NCBI GenBank assembly: GCA_947179155.2 | Contig: OX359287.1 | Span: 2,405,001-2,469,000, forward strand | DNA from: Hedera helix | Taxonomy: Eukaryota; Streptophyta; Magnoliopsida; Apiales; Araliaceae | Direction: 5' to 3' | DNA length: 64,000 nt | Shown: positions 24,151 through 35,345 of the stretch, one piece after another | How positions within the stretch are numbered: the stretch's first letter is position 1 | How the letters are laid out: each line of letters begins with the position of its first letter | The notes under the pieces: model-generated | What the model was told of the DNA's origin: nothing | What the model saw: only the letters and a program-made list of their open reading frames with translations | The model's database searches: none | Program-made: the position numbers and the translations under genes

Positions 24151-25429
24151 ATAAAATTAAATCAGAATGGGGGGAAAACACCCCATTTGGCCGGTCATGA
24201 GGGGCCCCACTTGGGGGTGGCTTGATTTGCAATGTTGCTTCTTTTACACACTAGATCAAAGTTGGCCAACCACCCTAGTCAATCAACTAGTCAATCAGTT
24301 GGTCATTCAATGGAATAGTAATCCTAATTAACACTAAATTCACCAACATAGCTTGATTAAGTGAATTAATGCTAGGTTAGTGAATGACTATAAATAAGAC
24401 ACTCCACACACTTGGTTTGGTTGTTAGTTCATTTGAAGCTTTCCTAGAAAGAAAAATAGAGAGTATTTGTGAGTATTTGAGAGAAAACACCTAAGTGTTG
24501 AGAGAAAAAGCTAGAGCTTGTGCTTGGTGGACGTCCAATAACCTCATAACATACTTTGGTAGGAGAAGAAGAAGAGCACCCAAGACCTCAAGGTTTAAAA
24601 GTGCTCTATCTCTTCTTAAATTTTATTTTTGTAATCTAGAATGATTTTGAACGGCTAAAAAATATTTTTAACCGATCAAAACTCATTTTGCTAGTCTAGA
24701 AGTATTTAACTATGTGATATATGTATATTCATAGCTCTATGTGTTTATAACATGATTTGGTATGTGAAAAATGCATAAAAGTTGTAGAAAATTGTTCATA
24801 ACACCTTTTACCGGTAAAACCCTAACGATACATGTGTTTGATGTTGTATTTTGAAATGTACAAATTGAAAATTTGATTTTTATGGCTAGAAATCTAGGTC
24901 TATGAGTTTTAAAGAAAAACCCTTTTTGAACCTTTCAAAAATATTGAATAACAAAGAAGTTATAGCTTTTACCGAAAAGGATGTCGTTTTTAAACCCTAA
25001 GTGGTTCGATCCGTAAATTTCGTGTAAAATGTTTTCAAAAAGACGATCGAACCATGGAATATTGTAAAACAAGAAGTTAGGAACACATCAACACTGATTT
25101 GGTGTTATTTGGATATGTAGATTTCATTTAATCAATGTTTGATCAAAGAGTATCAAAACTGTCAAAAAAATCAAAAAGTTGCAACATTTTGCAGTACAGC
25201 GCCGGGGCGCCGTGTTGCAGTGTTAATCACTGCGCCGCGGCGCAGTGCACTGTTCTCAGAAAAATAATAAAATCTGAACCGGGTCGGGTCGGGCCGGGTC
25301 GGGTTAGGTCTAGTTCGGGTCAGAAAATGAAAAATGTTCCAAAAATCATTTTAGTATTTTTGGACTTAATAAATTTATTTTTAAATATATAAATAATTGA
25401 TTTAATGATTTAAAGGTGTATAAATATTA

Positions 25430-25930
25430 TTATTGAAATAATAATATAATAAAAGTAATAAAATATTATTAAATAAATAATAATATTAGAAAATTATTAA
25501 AATCTTATTAAGTGCATAATAATATTTTAAAGTCAATAAAATATTATTAAATGAGTAATAATATTAGATAATTAATAAAATATTATTAAATGATTAATAA
25601 TATTAAATACTTAATAAAATATTATTAAATGATTAATAATATTAGATACTTAATAAAATACTATTAAATGATTAATAATATTAGATACTTAATAAAATAT
25701 TATTAAATGATTAAAAATATTAGATACTTAATAAAATATTATTAAATGATTAATAATGTTAGATAAATAATAAAATATTATTAAATGATTAATAATATTA
25801 GATAATTAATAAAATATTATTAAATGATTAATAATATTAGTTAATCTTAAAAGATTTATAAGGTATTATTAAATGATGAATAATACTACAATGATTATAA
25901 AAATATTATTAAATTGTTAATAATATTAGA
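25430..25930. repeat. 39-bp AT-rich minisatellite
   Basis: There are about a dozen diverged units of roughly 38-40 bp. Each contains AATATTATTAAATGATTAAT followed by AATATTAGAT, so each unit carries a near-palindrome. Confidence 0.85.
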
Positions 25931-26186
25931 CGATTACATGAACTATATTAAATAGTTAATATAGGCTCTTTGTGTTTGAAATATTATCAGGTAGTGATAA
26001 TATTTTCTAAGTGTTTAATTACCCATAAATAATAAATTATGTGGTTTGTAAGAGTTATAAAGGTCATCATACCTACGTGTATATGATACTAATTTAAAGA
26101 TCAACGTAATTAAATTGTTAGGTCTATTCAAAGGGAATTAGTTGAATTTGTTAACTGTACGTCACAAACAAGGCAAGTACTCTAAC

Positions 26187-27138
26187 CCTACTCAATTATT
26201 GTTGAACACGTTTCTATACTTGTATTTATTGTTAAAGCTTGAAATGGTTTAATTATTAAAAATTATCCCACATCCATATTGTTTATGAAATCGCACATAG
26301 TGCATTTGAAGCTTAATAGTTCTCGATTCATGAATTGTACTAAAGATGTCTAAAGCTAATAGTTCAGCTAGACATTGCGTTATAAATTAAATAACTTGAA
26401 TACTTTTAAAAGTTTATTCAAACCATTGTTGGGTGCGGATTTCTTATATTAAGTCTGAGAATTGAACAACCCTACATTAGGGGATTTTGTGTCAGAAAAC
26501 CGACTTTGGCGCCAGTTGACTAAATGTAATGCATATACAGCGGGTTAAATAGGCTGATCCCCTTGAAAACCAAAACCTACTAAAAGGGTCAGAGGAAACT
26601 CTATTATATCCTCGTTAGTTCTGGGTCTTTGTGACCACTCAGCATTTAAGATTCGAATATTCCCTACTCAATTATTGTTGAACACGTTTCTATACTTGTA
26701 TTTATTGTTAAAGCTTGAAGTGGTTTAATTATTAAAAATTATCCCACATCCATATTGTTTATGAAATCGCACATAGTGCAATTGAAGCTTAATAGTTCTC
26801 GATTCATGAACTGTACTAAAGATGTCTAAAGCTAATAGTTCAGCTAGACATTGCGTTATAAATTAAATAACTTGAATACTTTTAAAAGTTTATTCAAACC
26901 ATTGTTGGGTGCGGATTTCTTATATTAAGTCTGAGAATTGAACAACCCTACATTAGGGGATTTTGTGTCAGAAAACCGACTTTGGCGCCAGTTGACTAAA
27001 TGTAATGCATATACAGCGGGTTAAATAGGCTGATCCCCTTGAAAACCAAAACCTACTAAAAGGGTCAGAGGAAACTCTATTATACCCTCGTTAGTTCAGG
27101 GTCTTTGTGACCACTCAGCATTTAAGATTCGAATATTC
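26187..27138 (+). repeat. 476-bp tandem duplication inside the LTR
   Basis: CTCAATTATTGTTGAACACG begins at 26191 and again at 26667. The two 476-bp units are almost identical to their ends at about 26662 and 27138. This is a recent duplication. Confidence 0.92.
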
Positions 27139-27608
27139 CTATTCAATGAAATTTAAGTCTTGTTCATTTCACAATTGTTTTATCCATTGTTGAAACCATT
27201 GATGTTATTTCTCATTCATTCATGATATATTAAATCTATATGATTGTTCTTAACTTGTTGAGCAAACTAGTTGCTCATCCTTGCTATATCATGAACCATA
27301 TTTCAGATAGACCTGATTGCTCCAAGAAGGACAAGTGAAAAGGGAAAGCCATAAATTAAGTTAATTTATGCTTGTTAATTAATGTTTAGAAATGTATTTA
27401 CTGTTGGTAAATCTTTTGTAATTCCTTATGATATGAACTATTTATGTTATGGTTAATAGATCCTGGTATTGTAACCTTTTTGTAAGGAACCAATATGTAT
27501 TATTCCGCTAAGTTTAAATGCAATGTATGTATTTAATTACTAGAAATGTATTGATCAGTGAGAACCAAACCCGAGGTTATGGAACCCGGATTTGGGGTCG
27601 TCACAGGT

Positions 27609-27620
27609 TGGTATCAGAGC
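27609..27620 (+). promoter_or_regulatory. Primer binding site, initiator-Met type
   Basis: TGGTATCAGAGC follows the LTR end by three bases and is complementary to the 3' end of plant initiator-Met tRNA. Confidence 0.85.
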
Positions 27621-27847
27621 TGTAGGTTAGAAACATTAGGATTTGCGAAACCTAAGTTATAACCTTAGTATTAAACTCATATCGAGTGCGTTAGGAGATA
27701 AATCAGGGAGATTCATCATATTGTGTATTTTTGGAGGTGGATTGAGAAAATCTATCGAGCCGAGATGTACATAATAAAATATCATTTCATTTCATCAATG
27801 AATATATTTTATTTCTATACTGACTTGTGTTATTTTCATGATATAGG

Positions 27848-28141
27848 ATGGCAGAGATCGGGCAGTCGAGTCACACTGTTGAGGAGGATTACATTGATAT
27901 CCATATGGATACTGCACAGCCGCTGCTGGCTGCACCTGTTGAGGAGCCGGAGTCAGATCCCGAGGAGGGAGATCGCGTGGAGCCCGTCTGGGGCGGTGTG
28001 ATGAGGCCTTACAGTGAGGAGGAGGCAGAGTCTGATGAGTCTGAGGAGGATGAGTTAGCTGATGGCATGGGCACTACTGCCGCTGACATCATAGAGGGAT
28101 TGACTACTAGGAACAAGGAGCTGGAGGCAAGGGTCCAATAA
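27848..28141 (+). CDS. Upstream acidic/coiled-coil ORF of the truncated Ty3/gypsy element
   Basis: It has 97 residues from ATGGCAGAG and is very acidic (EEPESDPEE, EEEAESDESEEDE). It ends in a short predicted coiled coil (TTRNKELEARVQ). The ATG is preceded by a splice-acceptor-like TTTTCATGATATAG/G. The same layout (acidic part, then coiled coil, same TATAGGATGGC context) is found in the minus-strand ORF at 29143-29532, so it is a conserved upstream ORF of this element family. Its function is unknown to me. The element is cut off at about 28145, so the ORF probably lost its C-terminal part and no gag follows. Confidence 0.55.
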   Translation: MAEIGQSSHTVEEDYIDIHMDTAQPLLAAPVEEPESDPEEGDRVEPVWGGVMRPYSEEEAESDESEEDELADGMGTTAADIIEGLTTRNKELEARVQ

Positions 28142-28146
28142 ATTTG

Positions 28147-28758
28147 CTAAAAATCCAGGGTTTTAATCCTTTCTTGGAACCTCCTCGCTTTACGTTCCAC
28201 CGTCGCCACTTGATGAGGAGTGAAACGTGTGAGTTCATTAAACTTGGTGGCATATTGGGGTACTGTCATGTCTCTTTGTGTTAAATTTAGAAATCGGACT
28301 TCAATCCTATTTTGCATGCTTCTTGGGAAAAAGTTCTCGAAAAATAATTTCTTAAACTTTTCCCAAGTGATTACACCTTCTCCCGCCCTTGATTTGTTGG
28401 ATTCCCACCAAAAGTTAGCTTCTCCTTTTAACAGATAGGCAGCAAATTTTGTCTTTTGGTTTTCCCCAACCTTAGCTATATCAAAATCCTTTTCAATTTC
28501 GGTAACCCAATTTTGGGCATCGATTGGTTCAGTGGTTCCCTGGAATTCGGGAGGTCCTACGTTCTTAAACTCTTTAAACGTAATTGTGTCTGTTCGGGGT
28601 GGATTTGTTTGGTTTACTATGGCACTCATTAACATATTAACAAATTGTTGCATAGGATTTTCGGCAGTCTGATTATCACTAGGTGTTTGTTCAACACTCT
28701 CACTACTACTATTACTAGCATGTGTCGTCACTCTTGCTCTTGTGTTTGGTGGTGTCAT
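28147..28758 (-). pseudogene. Ty3/gypsy gag, C-terminally truncated
   Basis: It has 203 residues from MTPPNTRARV. A retrotransposon gag (capsid) domain spans about residues 60-195, with FKNVGPPEFQGTTEP, AAYLLKGEANFWWE, WEKFKKLFFENFFP and ATKFNELTRF motifs. Full gag would continue to CCHC knuckles and then protease, but the frame stops at the junction with the plus-strand element near 28145. Upstream on the same strand lie the element's acidic ORF, primer site and 5' LTR. Confidence 0.85.
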
Positions 28759-29142
28759 TTTCTAAAATAAAAGAAAGACAAGTATAAATATGCAAGCATA
28801 AAAAAAATTTTACACATCATATTTCATAACAAAATTTGTATTTATAAACTTCCACACATTACAAACTATTATTGATCGAGTGAATAATTTCACTTTACTA
28901 TTATTAACATGCCTTATAAAAATGGGAATGCTAATATTACACACATAAAACATAATTTAAAGATTACAAGTTTTTTTTTAATTGACTTTCTTAAAAGCCC
29001 TATTTAGCATACTCGAAACTACAGATCAATTGATCTTGTAGCCCGATTCATTCATTGCCATGGGAAAATCTTCCACCTCCTTGTGAAGTTCCCAATAGGA
29101 ATAGCGACGTTCATTTCTTTCACGGGCAAGTGCTTCCTGCAG
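28759..29142 (-). other. Spacer between upstream ORF and gag of the minus-strand element
   Basis: No ORF of note. It is the internal region of the truncated element. Confidence 0.5.
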
Positions 29143-29532
29143 CTAGAGTTTTTTGGCTTCTTTGATGGCTAACTGAAGCTCTTGTGCATGGTTTCTCTCA
29201 ACTTCCTCCAACCACAACATTTCAAGAGTTTCAATTCTTTCGTTAGCTGCGTCCAACAATGCCACTTGTTCCACTTCTTCTTCATTCATTTCTTCGATGA
29301 TTTCATCAAACTTAAATTCTGGATCGCCATTCTTGGCGTCTAAAATATCCATGTTGTGTTGAATTTCATCAAAATCATCATCATCAGACATGTCCACAAA
29401 GTTGATCATGGGGTGATCACCCGCATGCTCTATTACTGGATCTTCAATTGGATCCTCCTTAGGATCACTTTCGAGGACCACAGGATGTGTGTTCGCTTGC
29501 ATTATCTCTTCCCAACTTGGAATAGCAGCCAT
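29143..29532 (-). CDS. Upstream acidic/coiled-coil ORF of the minus-strand Ty3/gypsy element
   Basis: The start is set at the ATG of MAAIPSWEEIM, because this ATG has the same TATAGGATGGC context as the sister ORF at 27848; the frame is open 48 bp further upstream. The protein is strongly acidic (DPKEDPIEDP, DMSDDDDFDE, IIEEMNEEEVE). It ends in a likely coiled coil (ANERIETLEMLWLEEVERN and onward). It is separate from gag, which begins 384 bp downstream. Role unknown. An extra ORF before gag is known in some plant Ty3/gypsy lineages, but I cannot assign this one. Confidence 0.6.
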   Translation of the reverse strand: MAAIPSWEEIMQANTHPVVLESDPKEDPIEDPVIEHAGDHPMINFVDMSDDDDFDEIQHNMDILDAKNGDPEFKFDEIIEEMNEEEVEQVALLDAANERIETLEMLWLEEVERNHAQELQLAIKEAKKL

Positions 29533-29733
29533 CCTATACAAGAATTTAGTTTTAATTAGTACATTTCTTTCAAATAACATTTTATTTTTAAAATTTACGT
29601 ATTGTCTTATAACATTTTATGTTTAAGATTTATTTGTCTTTTAATTATTTATAGATTTTTCACAAGTCCATTTAGTACTACTTCCATCAAATTATATCCT
29701 AAGATACTCGTTACCTTAGAGCTATAATCTACA

Positions 29734-29748
29734 GCTTTGATACTAACC
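29734..29748 (-). promoter_or_regulatory. Primer binding site of the minus-strand element
   Basis: Read on the minus strand, GGTTAGTATCAAAGC directly follows the LTR end and differs by two bases from the GGTTGGTATCAGAGC at 27606. Confidence 0.75.
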
Positions 29749-32700
29749 TGTGACACCCCTAAATCACTATACTTACTATAGATGACTTGGTGTTCACTAT
29801 AAATGCTAAATCATTAGGTTTATGGATGATTTTCTTTATTCATAAACAAAGTTCATATCTTAATTTCCAAAGATCTTTCATTATTTTATATCAAGTCCTT
29901 GTAATCGATACAAGAGACTTAATACTCAATCATGACATTTTATCCTTAAGATTTAGATATTCTATAACTTCACATGTTCCAATATCCACGGCATTAAATC
30001 ATTAGGACGGCTCTTGGGAATAGAGAATCTCGCAGTGAATGTTTGTATCTTCACCCGTGATAAATGTTTGCATCGTTATCCGTGACAAATGGTTGTATCT
30101 TTGTCTGATGCAAAATTCTCTTTCCGTACAGAACATTACCCAACTAGTTAAAACCCTCACTCGAAACATATTTGGTTATAGTGATATCCCTTCATATCAA
30201 TAATCCTATTTATCTGACATTCAGAATAGTAATAACGAGTTATACCTGGGTCCGAGGAACCTTAACGATGGATTTGACCAGTCAACATCGCTTGGTCCTG
30301 TCTCGGATGTACAACACTCACAAGTCATTTATCGATCATCATCCAGATAAATAGATCATTATCAATACTATGTTAAGTTTTAACAATTCTAAGTTTAATC
30401 AAAGTAAAGACGTAACAAGAACATATGATGAAACTTGATATATATTAATATAGAGTTGGTTACACGGTTTGCTTGTTCATATTACATAAGTCATCAAGAC
30501 TTTAAAATAAAAGGACAAGCAATTTAATAAACCATGTAAACTAATCTATGCATTTCTTCTTTCCTTTCTTCTTCTTAGAACCGGAGCTTTCGGGTATGTC
30601 TGCAGTTTAGGTTTATTTGCAAGGGTGAGCATACAAAAGCTCAGCAAGTCTAACACATAGCATATAAGTGAACTCACGCTGATATGGATTTTAAGGATTC
30701 ATGGTACAACAATTGGTATTACAAATGTTTAACATAGTAAGACTGAGTGGTGGTTAGACCTAGAACTGTTCTTTATCTTTTGACTTAGAACCATTTACAG
30801 TGGATATAGAAAGGGGATCAACCTAACGACATCCTATGTTATGCATAACATACATTACACTGGACTAATCATGAACAATGGTACATATTCATTCATCTCA
30901 GTTTACTTCACATGTCAGGATCGCCCCAAGACAACTTGGTTTGATAAAATAAAGCATGATTCGAAATATATCACGAATAATCATTTCATTTTGTAAGTTA
31001 TCCCAAAACAAGAAGTAACAACTCTTATATCAAAGATTTATAACACGTTGCTCGTACAATATGTATAAATCACATAAAAAGCAAGTAAACAAAGGTGAAG
31101 GATAGAAAACTTGCCTTGAAGCAATTTAGGATTTTCCCGGTAAAGCGTTAGATGCCTACATAATTGTTTACGCGCACTCGAATGTTAGTTTATCGAATTT
31201 TTATTCTTAATAAATATTTTTATAACTTGTTTAGACTATTTCCATAGGTGGTTTTATTTGGAAAATTCTCAAACTCAAAAACTCATTTTTAAGTGACTTT
31301 ATAAAAAGTGGACAGCAACATTGGCTGTCAGACCCCGGCTCAGTTAAACGGCCATAACTTCTTCGTTTTAAAACATTTTTGAGTCATTCAAAATTTCACG
31401 CATTCGTAACTTCCGTCTCTACAATTTATGTTTAGACCAAAGTTCAAAATTCCTTACTAATTTACACAGTTTTTGATAATAAGGGGACTGCTAAAAACTG
31501 TTTCAATATCTCTTTGACTGAATTGATAAAACATGATACCTTAAGCTTTAATTTGCTAAGATAACATGTTCTAATAATTAATAACACTTTATAACATAAA
31601 ATAAGAAAATCATAAACCTTCATATATAGAGATTTATGACTTTTGCTTAAGAACACACGAAGAACACGAAGAACGGAAAAACCGTACATGGTAACGACTA
31701 TGTTCTTGAGCTTTTGGTTTTCGTACTTGAAATAATTTGAGCATTATAACAGCTTACATAAGTGAGTGTGATACTTTATAATTGACAAAATTTGGTCATT
31801 ATAAAAGCTTGCATAATTGATTAAAATAATTTATAAAAATGCTCAAGAATATACGAAAACGCAGAGAACGGATAAACCGTACATGACCACTACGTATGTT
31901 CATTGAGCTTTAAACTACGAATTGAAATTCGATGTTATAACTACTACAAAGTGCAGAAAAGCTCAAGAACACGTGAAGAACACGGGGAACGACAATCATA
32001 CACGGCTACGACTCACGTTATTGAGCTTTTGAAAATTAAAGATGAAAAAAAATGAACATAATAACTTTTAAAGATTGTACCTTTAGTATTTACAAGCTTT
32101 AACTATTTCTTTTTAATTTTCCAAAACTATAATTATAACTATGAGTAATAGATATAGAGAGTGATTTTGCTCTTGATTTTGCCGTAGAAATGAATGAGAA
32201 AGTAAGTGAGTTAAGCTTGCTATTTATAGGCCATTCAAAGCTAGGGTATTTTGGTCATTAAGACAACCAAGCTTTGGCTCCAAGTTTGGCTTGGCTTTAA
32301 CTTGGCTTAGGATTTAACTTTAACTACTAACTAGAGTTAACAACTAACTCAACATTAGTTAATTCTCTACTAAAGCTAGCAACTTGATTGGTTGATTAGT
32401 TTCTTAATTCACCAATTAAACTTATTAGGTTAATCTTAATTTTAATTAACTTTAATCTTAATCAAGTATACATATAGTATAGTTGACTTTTACTATTCAA
32501 AGTTGACTTTTTCGTATTTATATCGTATAATTTTCGTATTATTGTCGTATTCTATCCGTATAATTTTTGTATTTATACGCGTATTTATGAATAGTGCTTT
32601 CTAGGGTTTAGGGTTTGAACCTTAGGGTTCAACCCTTAGGGTTTCTAAAATTAAGGTTTAGGTTTTCTCCAAACCCTAGTTTTAGGTTTTCAAAAATTTT

Positions 32701-33357
32701 ACTTTTATTTTTCTAATAATTGTTTAAGTTGGATTCTTGAAACAAAACACAAAAATAAACACACATGAAAATTTCATAACACATATTAGATGTAATACAA
32801 TATTTATTTATGTATAGAAATTCAGATTACAACTATCACGGAAGTTCGAAATATTACAATAGCATTTTTCTTTTTACTTATAAAACTTCATATGATACAA
32901 TCTTCTCACTTTTGTTCATCTTCTCATTTTTCACTCTTCAACAATGTTATTCTTTTATATATTTAACTTCCTTTATAATAATTTGAAACTTATAATTTAT
33001 TCGTCTATTGAGTTACTAAAATACCATGCTTTCATGACTGATCTGTTAACCTCTTTGCATATCCTCCTTAGAGATTTTATAACAAAAGTTTCTCTTCTCA
33101 TTATTACACATATTACATATGTCCTTTCTGACACACAAATTTGATTAACAATTTAATCATTTCTCTCCATACTTCTCACTTCCAAAATTCTAGGTTTTTA
33201 TATTTTAACCTTTAATCACGTTTAATTACGTTCCGAGCCTTATTCTTTCTTTAATGGCTACCATTCAACTTCCTTATACAAGGGTCATCATACACTACTA
33301 TCGCATTGATCATTTAAAATCATACTTACTAGCTTCATAAATATTTGGGTTATCACA
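29749..33357 (-). mobile_element. 5' LTR of the minus-strand Ty3/gypsy element (about 3.6 kb)
   Basis: Read on the minus strand it starts TGTGATAACCCAAAT, has a TATA box (CCTATAAATAGC) near 32220 and ends GGGGTGTCACA next to the primer site. Blocks at 29800-30360 and 31080-31260 align with the solo LTR at 35183-38081, so the two are related families. Degenerate AAACCCTAA motifs cluster at about 32604-32690. No host gene lies within. Confidence 0.75.
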
Positions 33358-33744
33358 CATACCTTGAGTGATAAAATTCTAGACAAGAAATAAATTCAAC
33401 AAAAACAATAATATTTTTCATGTTTAGTTTAGCAAGAAGGTTGCTAAATAAAATGAAAGGGAAAATATCATGTTTATGTTAGCTGAAACTGATAATATCA
33501 TTACAACATAAAGTAGTTTAAAGAATACATACACCATGCAAGATTATTGAAAGATATTGTATCTTGATAAATAATCATTAACAGGAAGGAAACAAAAGCA
33601 AAACCATATTCTGCACATTTGTAAAGAATCCTGTACACAAAAATTTGATATATTGATTTGTTTCTAAACATTAAATATTACTCCATTTTTAAAATTAGAG
33701 ATATATTTTGACTTTTTAGTGTAAATTTTCAAATTTTAAAATTT
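33358..33744. other. AT-rich spacer
   Basis: No feature recognised. Confidence 0.5.
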
Positions 33745-33991
33745 CAATAAAAATATAAAATCATCTAGTTTTAATAAACAATTACTTATAACAATTGTAA
33801 ACAAACGGTTAAGTACAACTAATTATCATATTTGTTGTTTTTAAAACCTAAACAAATTATATCACTTTTAAAATTTAAGATTTCGCAAATTAACGTTAAA
33901 AAGTCAAAACATGTCTCTAATTTTGGAACGCAGTAAGATTATAGAACATGTACAACTACGAACAGGCCATGCATGATTGATAGGAAATCAT

Positions 33992-34150
33992 GGACCCTGT
34001 TACTATGAAGTAAATTTCATGGTAAGTTCACTTTTAGACTAATAAGGTACTGACACACAGATAGAAAGAACACTCATCAGTCTGTGTGTCAGCACCTTAT
34101 TAGTCTAGAAGTGAACTTACTATGAAGTTCACTTCATAGTAACCGGATCC
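33992..34150. mobile_element. 159-bp palindromic MITE with empty site in copy A
   Basis: The left end GGACCCTGTTACTATGAAGT matches the reversed right end GGATCCGGTTACTATGAAGT. The arms run almost to a short central loop (ACACACAGA...TCTGTGTGT). It is flanked by AAATCAT on both sides. The copy-A sequence (near 7380) has a single AAATCATACCC, which is the unoccupied site. Confidence 0.85.
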
Positions 34151-35182
34151 GAAAATCATACCCATTACGAAACCTCTACAATTTCAACCTTTATATAAGC
34201 GGTCATATTAGTTGGCAACAAAGCAACTGTAAATTCTTAAACGTAAAGTAGAAACGGAATCATAAAAGAAAAAATCAAGTAGCATAGGTCGTCTTTGATT
34301 CATCTCCTTCTAGAATCTGGATTTTCCTAACAGTAAAACGCACATTTGCAAATAGCCATCCTGTAGAAAACACATAGTATGATATATGGTTTTGTTTCTC
34401 AATACTAAATATTATTTCCGTTCCACAAAAAGAGTCTTTGCTAAATTTACACTCTTAAAATATTATTTTGTTGCGCGTTTACTCTTTAATTTATTGTTTT
34501 ATTTATGATCTTTAATAAATTTATGATGGTAAACTTGAGAAAATTGTGCCATTATATATTACCAAAAATAAAATGGGACTTTTTTTATTTTTTATTTTTT
34601 TCCTTATCAAAGTATTAACATATGTGACTCATTTTGTGGAATTAATAGATGTAGAATAATAATAAAGGGTAATGCATCACGAATTAAAAAGCCATAATTA
34701 ATGAAAGGAACTCGTACCCATACTGAAGCCTTTTTAGTGTTGAATTCACTTGTCTACAATTTCAGCCTTTTAAGGTGGCTTATGGTTTGAGAAACATCGA
34801 TATCACGGCCTTTTTTGTGACCGATTTAAGTTGAAGTATTATTGTGCAAAAGATACACCTTACACCTCTCCACCTTGTCAAACCCTTTGAAGACGACCTC
34901 GATTCTATCTTGGCTTTTCATTGAGATTGGTATTTCAATATAGCACACCCATGAATGCAATTCAGAGAGTTTAACCCTCTGATTAAATCTATTACTCCAG
35001 TAGTGTTTTTTAGTGCCCTCTGTTTTATTACTAATAACAACGTGAATATTATATGAATATTATAAGTATTACGTACCATTCCCATTTGAATAAACAGCCC
35101 ACAAAACCATCCTTATGAAATTATTCGCCAAGTTTGGTGGCATATCAAAAGATACTAAAGACCCTATTCTTTGATGACTAAA

Positions 35183-35345
35183 TGTAACGTCCCCCAAAAA
35201 TCTCCGCACTTTTACCAGCGGCGGACCTTGTGCGTTAACTCTATACATCTATCGATTTAACCAATGATCCCATAATCATATTGGTTGAATTAGTCTTATT
35301 TTAGACTATACATTAAAAATTTATCTTAACTTTGTCCCTGGATCT
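35183..35345. repeat. Left arm of about 160-bp terminal inverted repeat of the solo LTR
   Basis: Matches the reverse complement of 37921-38081 at roughly nine bases in ten by eye, through to the shared GTCCCTGGATCT. Confidence 0.88.

Larger units (their letters stand above)
23681..27605 (+). mobile_element. 5' LTR of a truncated Ty3/gypsy element (about 3.9 kb)
   Basis: It starts TGTAATGACCACGAATTCC and ends GGGGTCGTCACA, directly followed by an initiator-Met-type primer site. A TATA box (CTATAAATAAG) lies at about 24387, so more than 3 kb of the LTR is downstream of it. That part contains a 39-bp minisatellite, a GC-rich palindrome, a CGGGT-rich patch and a 476-bp tandem duplication. No matching 3' LTR is in the window. 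Confidence 0.8.
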
